NCBI GenBank assembly: GCA_016935435.1 | Contig: JAFGQZ010000026.1 | Coordinates: 62,001-126,000 of the forward strand | DNA: 64,000 nucleotides | Origin: Bacteroidales bacterium | GTDB taxonomy: Bacteria > Bacteroidota > Bacteroidia > Bacteroidales > UBA10428 | Direction: 5' to 3' | Shown here: positions 30,160-39,434 of the stretch, piece by piece | Position numbering within the stretch: the first letter of the stretch is position 1 | Layout: each line of letters begins with the position of its first letter | Position numbers and translations under genes: made by a program | Notes under the pieces: generated by a model | Databases searched by the model: none | Told to the model about the DNA's origin: nothing | What the model saw: only the letters and a program-made list of their open reading frames with translations

Positions 30160-31311
30160 ATGAAAACAAGAAACTTTTTCTTAGCAATTTTTGCCTCATC
30201 GGCCTTGTTCTTTTCATCCTGCGAAGAAAACGCCGAACCAAAAGCAAGATATGGTATCCTGCCCGAAACTTTTAAGGTCGATATCCCAAACTCGTTGAGC
30301 AATACTTCATTTAAGCAGGGTTTAAAAAGTATAGAAAGCGATACTTTCAGCGGCAGCGATATTTATCGGCACCTGAACACGTTTATTGCTGTTGGCGAAG
30401 GTGCTGCCGATATTGTAGAAGCAGTAATCTGGGCTATATCAGCTTATCATATCGAAGATGTTATATTTTTAAGCTATACCAGCGACGAAGACAACAGGGT
30501 TAAGAACCTTGAGGTTTTTAAAGAACCGGAGTTTGCCGGCAAAACATGGCAATACCAGCTCACCATTACCGATGCAGGGTCGGAAACCAACGCCGATGGC
30601 GGAATAGGCATGCAGGTATTCTGGAGCAAAAACCCTGTTAGGGGCATTGCTTTAATAAAACCTGTAAACCTTAACAGAAAGGACAATTCCATAGAATCGC
30701 AGGCTATGTTTAGCATTGAATATTCTGAAGAAGGGATTGGCGATTACGAAAGCTATATGATTGTTTCAATTGCCGATCTGCCCCTGAGCAGAATCTTTGA
30801 CCGGCGTTTTGAAATGGAAAGCCTGAAAATGTTTGTCGGCAAAAATGGCAATATAGTAGATGTTTACGGAAACTCGAACCACCCAAATGCCCAATTTAAT
30901 TATAACGATGAAAAAACCGTTGGTTTTAACTGGGCATTTGTGGCATCGGGAAATACCAAATCAGATATCGCAGTAGCCGAGGTTGGCTTGCCGGCAAGCA
31001 ATGCCGATATAACAAGCCGTACAGCCATTCTCGCAGACAATTCGATAAAGAAAGTGCTTACCCGCGAAATGACAAATTATATTGTTGAAGAGTATGCAAA
31101 GCAAGGTATTACCCTTATTCCCGATGAAGTTTCGGTATTCATAACCCCTTACCTGAAAGATGCCGATGCACCGGGCTATTTTAACTCAAATGGTTTTATA
31201 CAGGGCGGAACTGCCCCAGACAACAATTATAGCGAACTTGAAACAAACATTCAATCGCTGGTTCCTTATAATCCTTCAGAAATAAGCAATATGGTTATCA
31301 GTTTTAAGTAG
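30160..31311 (+). CDS. Hypothetical lipoprotein
   Basis: Lipobox SALFFSSC; 383 aa; followed by a rho-independent terminator. Confidence 0.8.
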   Translation: MKTRNFFLAIFASSALFFSSCEENAEPKARYGILPETFKVDIPNSLSNTSFKQGLKSIESDTFSGSDIYRHLNTFIAVGEGAADIVEAVIWAISAYHIEDVIFLSYTSDEDNRVKNLEVFKEPEFAGKTWQYQLTITDAGSETNADGGIGMQVFWSKNPVRGIALIKPVNLNRKDNSIESQAMFSIEYSEEGIGDYESYMIVSIADLPLSRIFDRRFEMESLKMFVGKNGNIVDVYGNSNHPNAQFNYNDEKTVGFNWAFVASGNTKSDIAVAEVGLPASNADITSRTAILADNSIKKVLTREMTNYIVEEYAKQGITLIPDEVSVFITPYLKDADAPGYFNSNGFIQGGTAPDNNYSELETNIQSLVPYNPSEISNMVISFK

Positions 31312-31332
31312 TACCTATTCTAACCTTAAAGC

Positions 31333-31363
31333 AAAACCGCAGGGCAACCTGCGGTTTTTTTTT
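31333..31363 (+). terminator. Rho-independent terminator
   Basis: AAAACCGCAGG-gcaa-CCTGCGGTTTTTTTTT. Confidence 0.93.
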
Positions 31364-31597
31364 GCGGAATGACTTTTGTTAGTGTTTTTTTATATTAAAA
31401 CCCATTAAATTTGCAGCATAGCATCAAGAATTCCGGTTAACACCGGGATACCAACCGGGTTTCGAACACCAACGGTGGTAAAGTGATGCGGGCCGTCTGG
31501 TCAAAAAATGTTCGGAATTTTTATCCAGGAACAGACACCCCACTCGCTACTTGATGTAAAAAGTTTGCCGAATATGTATCGTTTAACTTTTTGCATT

Positions 31598-31858
31598 ATG
31601 GAACAAAACATTTTAAAACTCGGACTAATAAACGGATTAACCGAAGACTCGAGAAAAGAAATCTGCTGGCAGAACAAAATTTTAAAAGAAAATGCCGGCG
31701 CAGTTTTCGAAATCGACGAAGTAACCAAAAACTCTGTGCAGGTTTCAGTAAAAAACCTTAATGGGAAACGATGGGGCAAATACGATTTGCTTGTGCAGGC
31801 ATACCAGGTTTTCTCTGTCAACCTGCCATCGGGATACAGGCTTTTAATAAGGCTTTAG
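31598..31858 (+). CDS. Small hypothetical protein
   Basis: MEQNILKLGLINGLTEDSRKEICWQNKILKENAGAVFEIDEVTKNSVQVSVKNLNGKRWGKYDLLVQAYQVFSVNLPSGYRLLIRL. Start could be 31508, 31574 or 31598. Confidence 0.6.
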   Translation: MEQNILKLGLINGLTEDSRKEICWQNKILKENAGAVFEIDEVTKNSVQVSVKNLNGKRWGKYDLLVQAYQVFSVNLPSGYRLLIRL

Positions 31859-31865
31859 CATTTTT

Positions 31866-32780
31866 TTAACCCCTGAAAATTAAGGCTTTCAAAATGTGTG
31901 TTATCATGCGGGGGTTTTCTTTTAGCCGTCGTGTGGAATAACCAAACCAGTGCGTGCCATAAGGTACATAAACACGCATGGCATGTCCTTTATCAACAAT
32001 AGTTTTTCTCAAATCGGGCCTTACCCCGTATAGCATTTGAAATTCGTACCTGTCTTTGGCTAATTTATATTGCGAAATAATATGGTTAGCTGCCGTAATA
32101 AGTTTTTTGTCGTGCGTTGCAATGGAACAATAAAAATTATTCGCGGCCATGTAGGTAAGGCAACGGACATAATTCTTGTTGACATCCTGTTTCTTTTGAT
32201 AAGCAATTTGTTGGGGTTCAATATAAATACCTTTGCAAATTCTGACATTAATTGGGCTTTCGGCATTGTTTATCTTCGAGAGGCGCTCCAGGTCGCGGAT
32301 GGTGCGGTGCAAATAGGCTTGCAGAACAAACGACACAGTTTTTGGAAATTCACGGTACAAGCGTTCGAATATGTCCAGTTCGTTGTCGGTGCAGGTGGAG
32401 TCTTCCATATCAAGACAGATTGAAATATTGCTGTCGTGGGCAAATTTTACAACCTCGCGTATATGGCCGAAACAAAAATCTTTATCGATTAACAGCCCAA
32501 ACATCGATGGTTTTAACGACAGTGTTGCCTTTAGGTTATTGGAATGTATGGCTTCGATGGTTTTTATATAACCTTCTTTATATTCAAGGGCTTCCTGTGT
32601 TTTACGAATGTATTCGCCCAGCACATCGATGGTGGCCGTTATTCCCCCGCTGTTCAATTGCCTGGTAACCCTTACAGCATCATCCAATGTTTTTCCGGCA
32701 ATGTATTTTTTAGAGAATATCCAAACAAGTTTTTCCGGCATAACCGACACAATTTTGGCTATTATTTTATTTATGAACAT
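31866..32780 (-). CDS. Proline dehydrogenase family protein
   Basis: ATIDVLGEYIRKTQEALEYKEGYIKTIEAI, SLKPSMFGL, ISICLDMEDSTCTDNELDIF, FQMLYGVRPDLRKTIVDKGHAMRVYVPYGTHWFGYSTRRLKENP. Confidence 0.93.
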   Translation of the reverse strand: MFINKIIAKIVSVMPEKLVWIFSKKYIAGKTLDDAVRVTRQLNSGGITATIDVLGEYIRKTQEALEYKEGYIKTIEAIHSNNLKATLSLKPSMFGLLIDKDFCFGHIREVVKFAHDSNISICLDMEDSTCTDNELDIFERLYREFPKTVSFVLQAYLHRTIRDLERLSKINNAESPINVRICKGIYIEPQQIAYQKKQDVNKNYVRCLTYMAANNFYCSIATHDKKLITAANHIISQYKLAKDRYEFQMLYGVRPDLRKTIVDKGHAMRVYVPYGTHWFGYSTRRLKENPRMITHILKALIFRG

Positions 32781-32920
32781 TGAAATATGGTTTTATCAGT
32801 TCTTTATATTGTTTTCAGAAAGATATTTTATGCCCTTGCTGAAAAACAGGACAATTGTCAGACACTGATAAAAGTCTTGATTGGCACCGGCGAAAACCCC
32901 GAAAAAAAAGATGGTGGGAG

Positions 32921-33004
32921 GTTTAAAGTTTAAAGTTCAAGGTTTAAAGTTTAAAGTTCAAAGTTCAAGGTTTAAAGTTCAAGGTTCAAGGTTTAAAGTT
33001 CAAG
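32921..33004. repeat. Heptamer tandem array (GTTYAAR)x12
   Basis: Read directly as 12 in-register units: A A B A A C B A B B A B with A=GTTTAAA, B=GTTCAAG, C=GTTCAAA. Confidence 0.96.
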
Positions 33005-33105
33005 GTTTGTGCTTCTAGTGAAAAGTTATTGTTGATTTGAAGTGTATCAATCAAAGGTCGTTTAGTTAGCAAGTCAAGCCTGTGCGCACCCTTTGCTTCC
33101 CTAAA

Positions 33106-33136
33106 GGAACAACGCGCGGAGGTTCCCCTTCAGGGG
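33106..33136. repeat. Palindromic intergenic element
   Basis: GGAAC (33106-33110) pairs with GTTCC (33122-33126), overlapping a second hairpin CCCCT-tc-AGGGG (33125-33136). Confidence 0.6.
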
Positions 33137-33281
33137 TTTATGGGGTGAGCGAAAGCGTTATTTTTTAAGTGCAATTTCATTGGTATATCAATTGTTATTT
33201 TTCTTCATTCCCTTCATTTCTTTCACTCATGCTTCATTCCCCACAACATTTTATATTTTCGAGCAGACAAACAATTAGCCC

Positions 33282-34595
33282 TTAATTGGTTGTAAACGAT
33301 GTTATTCCAATAGGTTTATGGTACAGTTCGCCCAGGGGTTTATAATAGACAATGGCAACATAATTGTTTATGGTCTGGTAAAAATCGCCTTCAGTGATAT
33401 CGGTTGTAAACTCTGGTATGTTATATTCTTTCATTATATACCGGTAATTGTACAAACCTTGCTTGAGCAGCAATTGTTTCGAGTACGATCCGGTTTGCGG
33501 GTCAAACTCCATATAGTTATTGCTTTGTTCCCAGTTTGTAAATGCGCCATCGATATAAATATCGGCCGGGAAAGGGTAGCCGGTTTCAAGTGTAAAATGC
33601 ACATAAACATAATCGGCATCAATAATGTCGTCATCGTCGGTATCGCTGTTGTCGATATAAAAAATGCCGTTCAAATCTTCGCGTGTAAAATACTGTTTAT
33701 CGCCCCTCGTTTGATCGGGTTTTAAGAAAACATGGTAATAGGGGGGCTGGTATTCAATATAATTAATCCTTTCGGAATAATGCTTCAACGATTTGGTATC
33801 GAAAATCCTGAATTCGTTGCGACCGTTAAAAACAATTTGTCCCGGTGAATTAAAAACAATTAGCCCGGTATGGTTAACAGAATAGCTCGAAAAGGTTTTT
33901 ATGGTGTTCCAGTTATTGTTCTGAAAAACCGAAAGTATAATGTTTCCGCTTAAATCGTTAGCTGTAAGCCGCATCGGGTCGATGTCAGCTGTTAGTTCCT
34001 GGTAATACTGCGATAGTTTCGACTGGTACTTGTCGGATTGCAGCTGAACATTTACCCAATCATTATAAACAACAAAACGCTGAACAAGCAGGGTGTCGGT
34101 TAATTCATCGTTTTTAAATATGCGCAAAACATAATTGCCGCCCTGTGTAACCGAAAAATCGCTGTTTGGTATGGTTAGCCTGTAGTGCACATAATCAACC
34201 GTGGTATTAATTGAGTTCGAGTTGGCAGAAAAACTATTATATAAAAAACCTTCGGTGTAATCCATCGGGTCAATGTCAACCGGCTCCCAGTTATAGTCGC
34301 ATAATTCAACAGAATAATACAAGTCGGGTGAAGCGCTTGAAAATACATCGAAGCGAAGTTCAAGAAAATCGTTGCTGTTTAGTTCTAAAAAAGGCCCCGA
34401 CAAAGGGAAGCCCTGCCTGAAAAACTGCACTGAACCAACAAATTCGGGGTTAAAACTGTTTTTTGCCTGTGCATTAAGTGTTTGCAGTGTTACTATGCAA
34501 AGAAACGCCCAAAAACACATACAGACACCGGTAGTGATTTTTTTACCAAAAGAGTTGCACAAATATTGAGGTTTTAGTTGTAAATTATAATTCAT
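33282..34595 (-). CDS. DUF5103 / type IX secretion system plug-protein-like
   Basis: SVQFFRQGFPLSGPFLELNSNDFLELRFDVFSSASPDLYYSVELCDYNWEPVDIDPMDYTEGF...YVHFTLETGYPFPADIYIDGAFTNW is characteristic of DUF5103. Confidence 0.88.
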   Translation of the reverse strand: MNYNLQLKPQYLCNSFGKKITTGVCMCFWAFLCIVTLQTLNAQAKNSFNPEFVGSVQFFRQGFPLSGPFLELNSNDFLELRFDVFSSASPDLYYSVELCDYNWEPVDIDPMDYTEGFLYNSFSANSNSINTTVDYVHYRLTIPNSDFSVTQGGNYVLRIFKNDELTDTLLVQRFVVYNDWVNVQLQSDKYQSKLSQYYQELTADIDPMRLTANDLSGNIILSVFQNNNWNTIKTFSSYSVNHTGLIVFNSPGQIVFNGRNEFRIFDTKSLKHYSERINYIEYQPPYYHVFLKPDQTRGDKQYFTREDLNGIFYIDNSDTDDDDIIDADYVYVHFTLETGYPFPADIYIDGAFTNWEQSNNYMEFDPQTGSYSKQLLLKQGLYNYRYIMKEYNIPEFTTDITEGDFYQTINNYVAIVYYKPLGELYHKPIGITSFTTN

Positions 34596-34704
34596 AAAAA
34601 TAAGAATTAGCAGAATTGGTTAACATGAAAAACAAAAAAAGAAAATGTCTGTTATTTAATTAACAAAACAAACACTAAATAATTGTTTGCGTATTAAAAA
34701 TCTT

Positions 34705-34712
34705 TAATTTTG
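34705..34712 (+). promoter_or_regulatory. Bacteroidota-type -7 box (TAATTTTG = TAnnTTTG) upstream of nqrA
   Basis: Match to TAnnTTTG at 34705-34712; a TTTG at 34686-34689 lies 15 nt upstream, slightly short of the usual spacing. Confidence 0.4.
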
Positions 34713-34736
34713 TGCCCTCTAAAGCAAAGCAAAAGC

Positions 34737-36089
34737 ATGTCTGAATCAATTACGATTAGAAAAGGCCTTGATATCAACCTGAGAGGCAAAGCCGAAAAAG
34801 TTTTTATTAAAGCCGACACTACAGGAAAATATGCAGTAAAGCCTGTAGATTTTCCGGGGCTTACCCCAAAACTGGCAGTCGAAGAAGGTTCAGAAGTAAA
34901 AGCAGGAAGCGTACTTTTTTACGACAAGGCCAACACCGAAATAAAATTTACCTCGCCGGTAAGTGGTAAGGTTTTTGAAATTGTCAGGGGCGACCGTCGA
35001 AAGTTACTTGAGGTAATTATTGAGTCGGACGGAAAAAACGAATCGGAGCAGTTTTTGCAGGCCGATCCTTCGTCATCAGACCGGGCGACAGTTGTATCTA
35101 ACCTGCTCAACAGTGGATTGTGGCCGGCCATAAAACAACGCCCGTACAATATTATAGCCAACCCGGCACTATCCCCGAAATCGGTTTTTATTTCGGGTTT
35201 CGATTCTGCACCTTTGGGGGTCGATTTCGATTTTATTATGCAAGACCACCTAAAGGAGTTTCAGGCTGGTATTGATGCCCTCGCAAAACTCACCGATGGC
35301 AAGGTGCACCTGGGCATAAACGGAAAATATCCGCCCAACCCGGCTTTTGCAAATGTAAAGAACGTACAGGTTAACCGTTTTATCGGGAAACACCCTGCCG
35401 GCAACGTAGGGACACATATCCATTATATCGACCCGGTAAATAAAGGCGAAATAGTTTGGACAACCGACCCGCAAAGCGTTGTAACCATTGGCCGCTTGTT
35501 TATTACCGGAAAATACGATGCATCAAAAACAATTGCCCTGGCAGGGTCGGAAGTATTGCGCCCCCGTTATTATAAGGTTATTTCGGGTTGCAGTATAGAA
35601 CCCCTTATAAAAGAAAATGTTACCGATAAGCCGCTGCGCTGTATCAGTGGAAACGTGCTTACCGGAACCCGTATTGCCCCTGACGGCTACCTTGGTTTCT
35701 ACGACTCCATGTTTACAGTAATACCCGAAGGGAACAAGCATGAATTTATGGGATGGCTTGCTCCCGGGTTTAGCAAATTCAGTGCTTCGCGTTTGTTTTT
35801 CAGTTGGCTTAACCCGAAAAGGGAATATATTGTCGATACCAATGTTAAAGGGGGCAGGAGGGCACTGATGATTACCGGCAGTTTCGAAAAGGTTTTTCCT
35901 TTCGATATACTGCCCATGCAATTGCTTAAAGCAATTATTATTGAAGATATCGACCTGATGGAAAAACTGGGGATTTACGAAGTTGCCGAAGAAGATTTTG
36001 CACTTTGCGAATTTATCGATACATCGAAAACCGATATACAGGCAATTGTGCGCAAAGGCCTCGACCTGATGGCCAAAGAAATGAACTGA
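34737..36089 (+). CDS. nqrA: Na+-translocating NADH-quinone reductase subunit A
   Basis: ITIRKGLDINLRGKAEKV, VDFPGLTPKLAVEEGSEVKAGSVLFYDK; first gene of an nqrABCDEF set. Confidence 0.96.
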   Translation: MSESITIRKGLDINLRGKAEKVFIKADTTGKYAVKPVDFPGLTPKLAVEEGSEVKAGSVLFYDKANTEIKFTSPVSGKVFEIVRGDRRKLLEVIIESDGKNESEQFLQADPSSSDRATVVSNLLNSGLWPAIKQRPYNIIANPALSPKSVFISGFDSAPLGVDFDFIMQDHLKEFQAGIDALAKLTDGKVHLGINGKYPPNPAFANVKNVQVNRFIGKHPAGNVGTHIHYIDPVNKGEIVWTTDPQSVVTIGRLFITGKYDASKTIALAGSEVLRPRYYKVISGCSIEPLIKENVTDKPLRCISGNVLTGTRIAPDGYLGFYDSMFTVIPEGNKHEFMGWLAPGFSKFSASRLFFSWLNPKREYIVDTNVKGGRRALMITGSFEKVFPFDILPMQLLKAIIIEDIDLMEKLGIYEVAEEDFALCEFIDTSKTDIQAIVRKGLDLMAKEMN

Positions 36090-36114
36090 TACTATTTAAT
36101 TAATACTTATACTA

Positions 36115-37287
36115 GTGAAAGGGCTGCGAAATTATCTCGACAAAATAAAACCCAATTTTGAAAAAGGTGGGAAACTCGAAAAGTTCCACTCGCTTTTCGA
36201 TGCTGTTGAAACACTGTTGTATGTGCCAGACAAGGTAACCACTAGTGGTTCGCACATACGCGATGCCATAGATATGAAACGTACTATGATAATAGTTGTC
36301 ATGGCCATGGTACCAGCACTGCTCTTTGGGATCTGGAATGCAGGTAACTTCCACTTCCAGTCGCTTGGCATTTTACAGGAAAAAACTTTCTGGCAGGTTT
36401 TTGGCTATGGGTTGCTTAAAGTGCTCCCCATAATTATTGTGTCGTATGTAACCGGGCTTACTATCGAAATAATTTTTGCCCAGATACGCCATCACGATGT
36501 TCCTGAGGGATTCTTTGTTACCGGCATGCTCATTCCCCTGGTTATGCCTGTCGATGTGCCACTTTGGATGGTGTCGGTATCGACTGTTTTTGCTGTAATA
36601 ATTGGTGTTGAAGTTTTTGGCGGGGCAGGCATGAACATACTTAACCCGGCGCTTACAGCCAGGGCTTTCCTGTTTTTTGCCTATCCTTCCGAAATGTCGG
36701 GCGACAAGGTATGGGTTGCCGGTTTAAAAGGCGGCGAAGGAATAGTCGATGGCTTTTCGGGCGAAACCATCATGGGCTATGCTGCCGGCGGCAAGCTCGA
36801 ACAAATGCCCTATTCGGTATCCGATATGTTTTTTGGCTTTATTCCCGGCTCCATTGGCGAAACTTCTACTTTAGCCATTCTTATTGGGGCAATAATACTC
36901 ATTTATACAGGCGTGGGCAGCTGGAAAATAATTGCATCGGTTTTTGCCGGCGGGGCAATTATGGGGCTTCTTCTAAACCTTTTTGCAGTAAACGAATATA
37001 TGGCCCTGCCCTTTTGGCAGCATTTAATTATCGGCGGGTTTGCATTTGGGGCAGTTTTTATGGCCACCGATCCGGTTTCGGCTGCACAAACCGAGAAGGG
37101 CAAATGGATTTATGGTTTCCTTATCGGCTTTCTTGCCATTCTTATACGTGTGCTTAACCCGGCATACCCCGAGGGGGTAATGCTTGCCATATTGCTGATG
37201 AACGTGTTTGCGCCGCTAATCGACCATTATGTGGTAGAGGCAAATATTAAAAAGCGGTTAAAGCGTTTAAAAACACTTAAAGCTTAA
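36115..37287 (+). CDS. nqrB: Na+-translocating NADH-quinone reductase subunit B
   Basis: SHIRDAIDMKRTMIIVVMAMVPALLFGIWNAG; NPALTARAFLFFAYPSEMSGDKVW; GTG start; operon context. Confidence 0.97.
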   Translation: MKGLRNYLDKIKPNFEKGGKLEKFHSLFDAVETLLYVPDKVTTSGSHIRDAIDMKRTMIIVVMAMVPALLFGIWNAGNFHFQSLGILQEKTFWQVFGYGLLKVLPIIIVSYVTGLTIEIIFAQIRHHDVPEGFFVTGMLIPLVMPVDVPLWMVSVSTVFAVIIGVEVFGGAGMNILNPALTARAFLFFAYPSEMSGDKVWVAGLKGGEGIVDGFSGETIMGYAAGGKLEQMPYSVSDMFFGFIPGSIGETSTLAILIGAIILIYTGVGSWKIIASVFAGGAIMGLLLNLFAVNEYMALPFWQHLIIGGFAFGAVFMATDPVSAAQTEKGKWIYGFLIGFLAILIRVLNPAYPEGVMLAILLMNVFAPLIDHYVVEANIKKRLKRLKTLKA

Positions 37288-37305
37288 TTTTAAAAGAGTT
37301 GAACA

Positions 37306-38136
37306 ATGAAAAGTTTTAGTAACCGGTATATTTATATTTTCTCTGCAACAATGGTAGTTATTGTGGCTACCCTGCTTGCTTTTATTTCTTTGCAGCTAAA
37401 ACCGGCCCAGGAACGGAATATTTTAACCGAGAAGATGCAGAACATACTGGCTTCGGTTAGGGTACAAAGCACAACCAGCAATGCACAAGACCTTTTTGAT
37501 AAATATATTACCGGCAGCATTGTACTGAATAATGAAGGTAAAATTCTTGAAAATACTGATGCTTTCGATGTTGATTTGGTGGCCCAGGTTTCGAAAATTG
37601 AAAAAACAAAACAATTAAAATCGTTATTGGCCGAGCGCAGGGTAAGCCCATTTAAACAATTTATTGCTTCGTTCGGTGGTGCAAAAGAAACCGACAGGCA
37701 GGGCATACAAAGCCAGATTTCGGCTATTGGTGGCGAAAGGCAGTTGCCGGTTTATATCTGCACGAAAGAAGACAGTTCGGTTTATTATATTTTCCCTGTA
37801 AGGGGAAAAGGTTTATGGGGCCCTGTATGGGGTTATATTTCGCTGGAAGCAGACATGAACACAATTTACGGGGCAGTGTTCGATCACAAGTCGGAAACCC
37901 CAGGTTTGGGTGCAGAAATAAACCAGGAGTGGTTCCAGGTGAACTTCAGGGGCAAAAAATTATTCGACGGTGCCAGTTTCAGGTCTATTGAAGTAGCAAA
38001 GAAAGGTACGGTTGAACCTTCGCCATTCACTGTCGATGCCATTTCGGGCGGCACCATTACCAGCAAAGGGGTAGAAGCTATGCTTTATGATTGCCTCGAA
38101 GGATATATACCTTATTTCGAAACACAAAAAAACTAA
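37306..38136 (+). CDS. nqrC: Na+-translocating NADH-quinone reductase subunit C
   Basis: FMN-binding region with DAISGGTITSKGVEAML flavinylation-like motif; LWGPVWGYISLEADMNTIYGAVFDHKSETPGLGAEI. Confidence 0.97.
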   Translation: MKSFSNRYIYIFSATMVVIVATLLAFISLQLKPAQERNILTEKMQNILASVRVQSTTSNAQDLFDKYITGSIVLNNEGKILENTDAFDVDLVAQVSKIEKTKQLKSLLAERRVSPFKQFIASFGGAKETDRQGIQSQISAIGGERQLPVYICTKEDSSVYYIFPVRGKGLWGPVWGYISLEADMNTIYGAVFDHKSETPGLGAEINQEWFQVNFRGKKLFDGASFRSIEVAKKGTVEPSPFTVDAISGGTITSKGVEAMLYDCLEGYIPYFETQKN

Positions 38137-38139
38137 TAT

Positions 38140-38784
38140 ATGAGTGGGAAAGAACCATTATTATCGCCTAAAAACCTAAGGCTCCTTACCGATCCGTTAG
38201 CCAGGAATAACCCGGTTACGGTGCTTGTACTTGGTATTTGCTCTGCTTTAGCAGTAACGGTAAAACTTGAGCCTTCGATTGTAATGGCCATATCGGTTAT
38301 TATTGTAACCGCATTTTCGAACCTTGTAATTTCTTTAATGCGGAATTACATACCGCCCCGGATACGCATTATCGTGCAGCTGGTGGTAATTGCAGCTATG
38401 GTTATTATTGTCGATCAGGTGCTAAAAGCCTATGCATATAATGTCAGTAAACAACTTTCGGTTTTTGTAGGGCTAATTATTACCAATTGTATAATAATGG
38501 GCCGCCTCGAAGCTTTTGCCCTGGGCAATAAACCGTGGCCGGCTTTTCTCGATGGTGTAGGAAACGGAGCAGGCTATGGCTTTATTTTGATTGTAGTTGC
38601 CTTCTTTCGTGAATTGCTTGGTTCGGGTACCTTATTGGGCTATCCGGTACTGGAAAAAATAGGGCTTTATAAAACAGGATATGTAAACAACGGAATGATG
38701 ATTCTTCCGCCTATGGCGCTTATTACCCTGGGCATTATTATATGGGTGCAGCGCTCAAGAAACAAAGATTTAATCGAAAGCTAA
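38140..38784 (+). CDS. nqrD: Na+-translocating NADH-quinone reductase subunit D
   Basis: [44 protein letters not shown]; operon context. Confidence 0.97.
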   Translation: MSGKEPLLSPKNLRLLTDPLARNNPVTVLVLGICSALAVTVKLEPSIVMAISVIIVTAFSNLVISLMRNYIPPRIRIIVQLVVIAAMVIIVDQVLKAYAYNVSKQLSVFVGLIITNCIIMGRLEAFALGNKPWPAFLDGVGNGAGYGFILIVVAFFRELLGSGTLLGYPVLEKIGLYKTGYVNNGMMILPPMALITLGIIIWVQRSRNKDLIES

Positions 38785-38796
38785 TAAATAACGCAA

Positions 38797-39414
38797 ATGG
38801 AAAACCTGGCAAATATTTTTGTAAAATCGATATTTATCGATAATATGATTTTCGCATACTTCCTGGGCATGTGTTCCTACCTGGCTGTGTCGAAAACCGT
38901 AAAAACTTCTACCGGATTAGGTGTTGCTGTTATTTTTGTGCTAGGGTTTACTGTGCCGGTAAACTACCTTATCGAAAACTACCTGCTCAAGCCTGGCGCT
39001 ATGCAATGGCTAAGCCCCAAACTCGCCAGTGTCGATTTGAGTTTTCTTTCGTTCATAATGTTTATTGCTGTAATTGCTTCAATGGTGCAGCTTGTTGAAA
39101 TGGTTATTGAAAAATTCTCGCCGGCTTTGTATTCATCGCTTGGTATTTTTCTTCCATTAATAGCTGTAAACTGTGCAATACTTGGCGGCTCGTTGTTTAT
39201 GCAGGAGCGACAGTACCAGTCGATTGCAGAAGCAACCGCTTTCGGGCTTGGTTCCGGTGTAGGCTGGTTCCTTGCTATTGTTGGCATTGCTGCCATTCGC
39301 GAAAAAATTCGTTATTCAAATATACCTGCGCCCTTACGTGGTTTGGGAATAACATTTATAATAACCGGATTAATGGGTATTGCATTTATGAGTTTTATGG
39401 GCATTAAATTATAA
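38797..39414 (+). CDS. nqrE: Na+-translocating NADH-quinone reductase subunit E
   Basis: [53 protein letters not shown]. Confidence 0.97.
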   Translation: MENLANIFVKSIFIDNMIFAYFLGMCSYLAVSKTVKTSTGLGVAVIFVLGFTVPVNYLIENYLLKPGAMQWLSPKLASVDLSFLSFIMFIAVIASMVQLVEMVIEKFSPALYSSLGIFLPLIAVNCAILGGSLFMQERQYQSIAEATAFGLGSGVGWFLAIVGIAAIREKIRYSNIPAPLRGLGITFIITGLMGIAFMSFMGIKL

Positions 39415-39434
39415 TTCTAAAACAACTGGGAGCA

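Noticed and set aside
31447-31490. tRNA-like segment (GGGTTTCGAACACC)
   Set aside because: T-loop-like string only; no acceptor, D or anticodon stems can be formed on either strand.
32921-33004. Possible CRISPR array
   Set aside because: Units are contiguous 7-mers with no spacers and no cas genes nearby; it is a simple tandem repeat.
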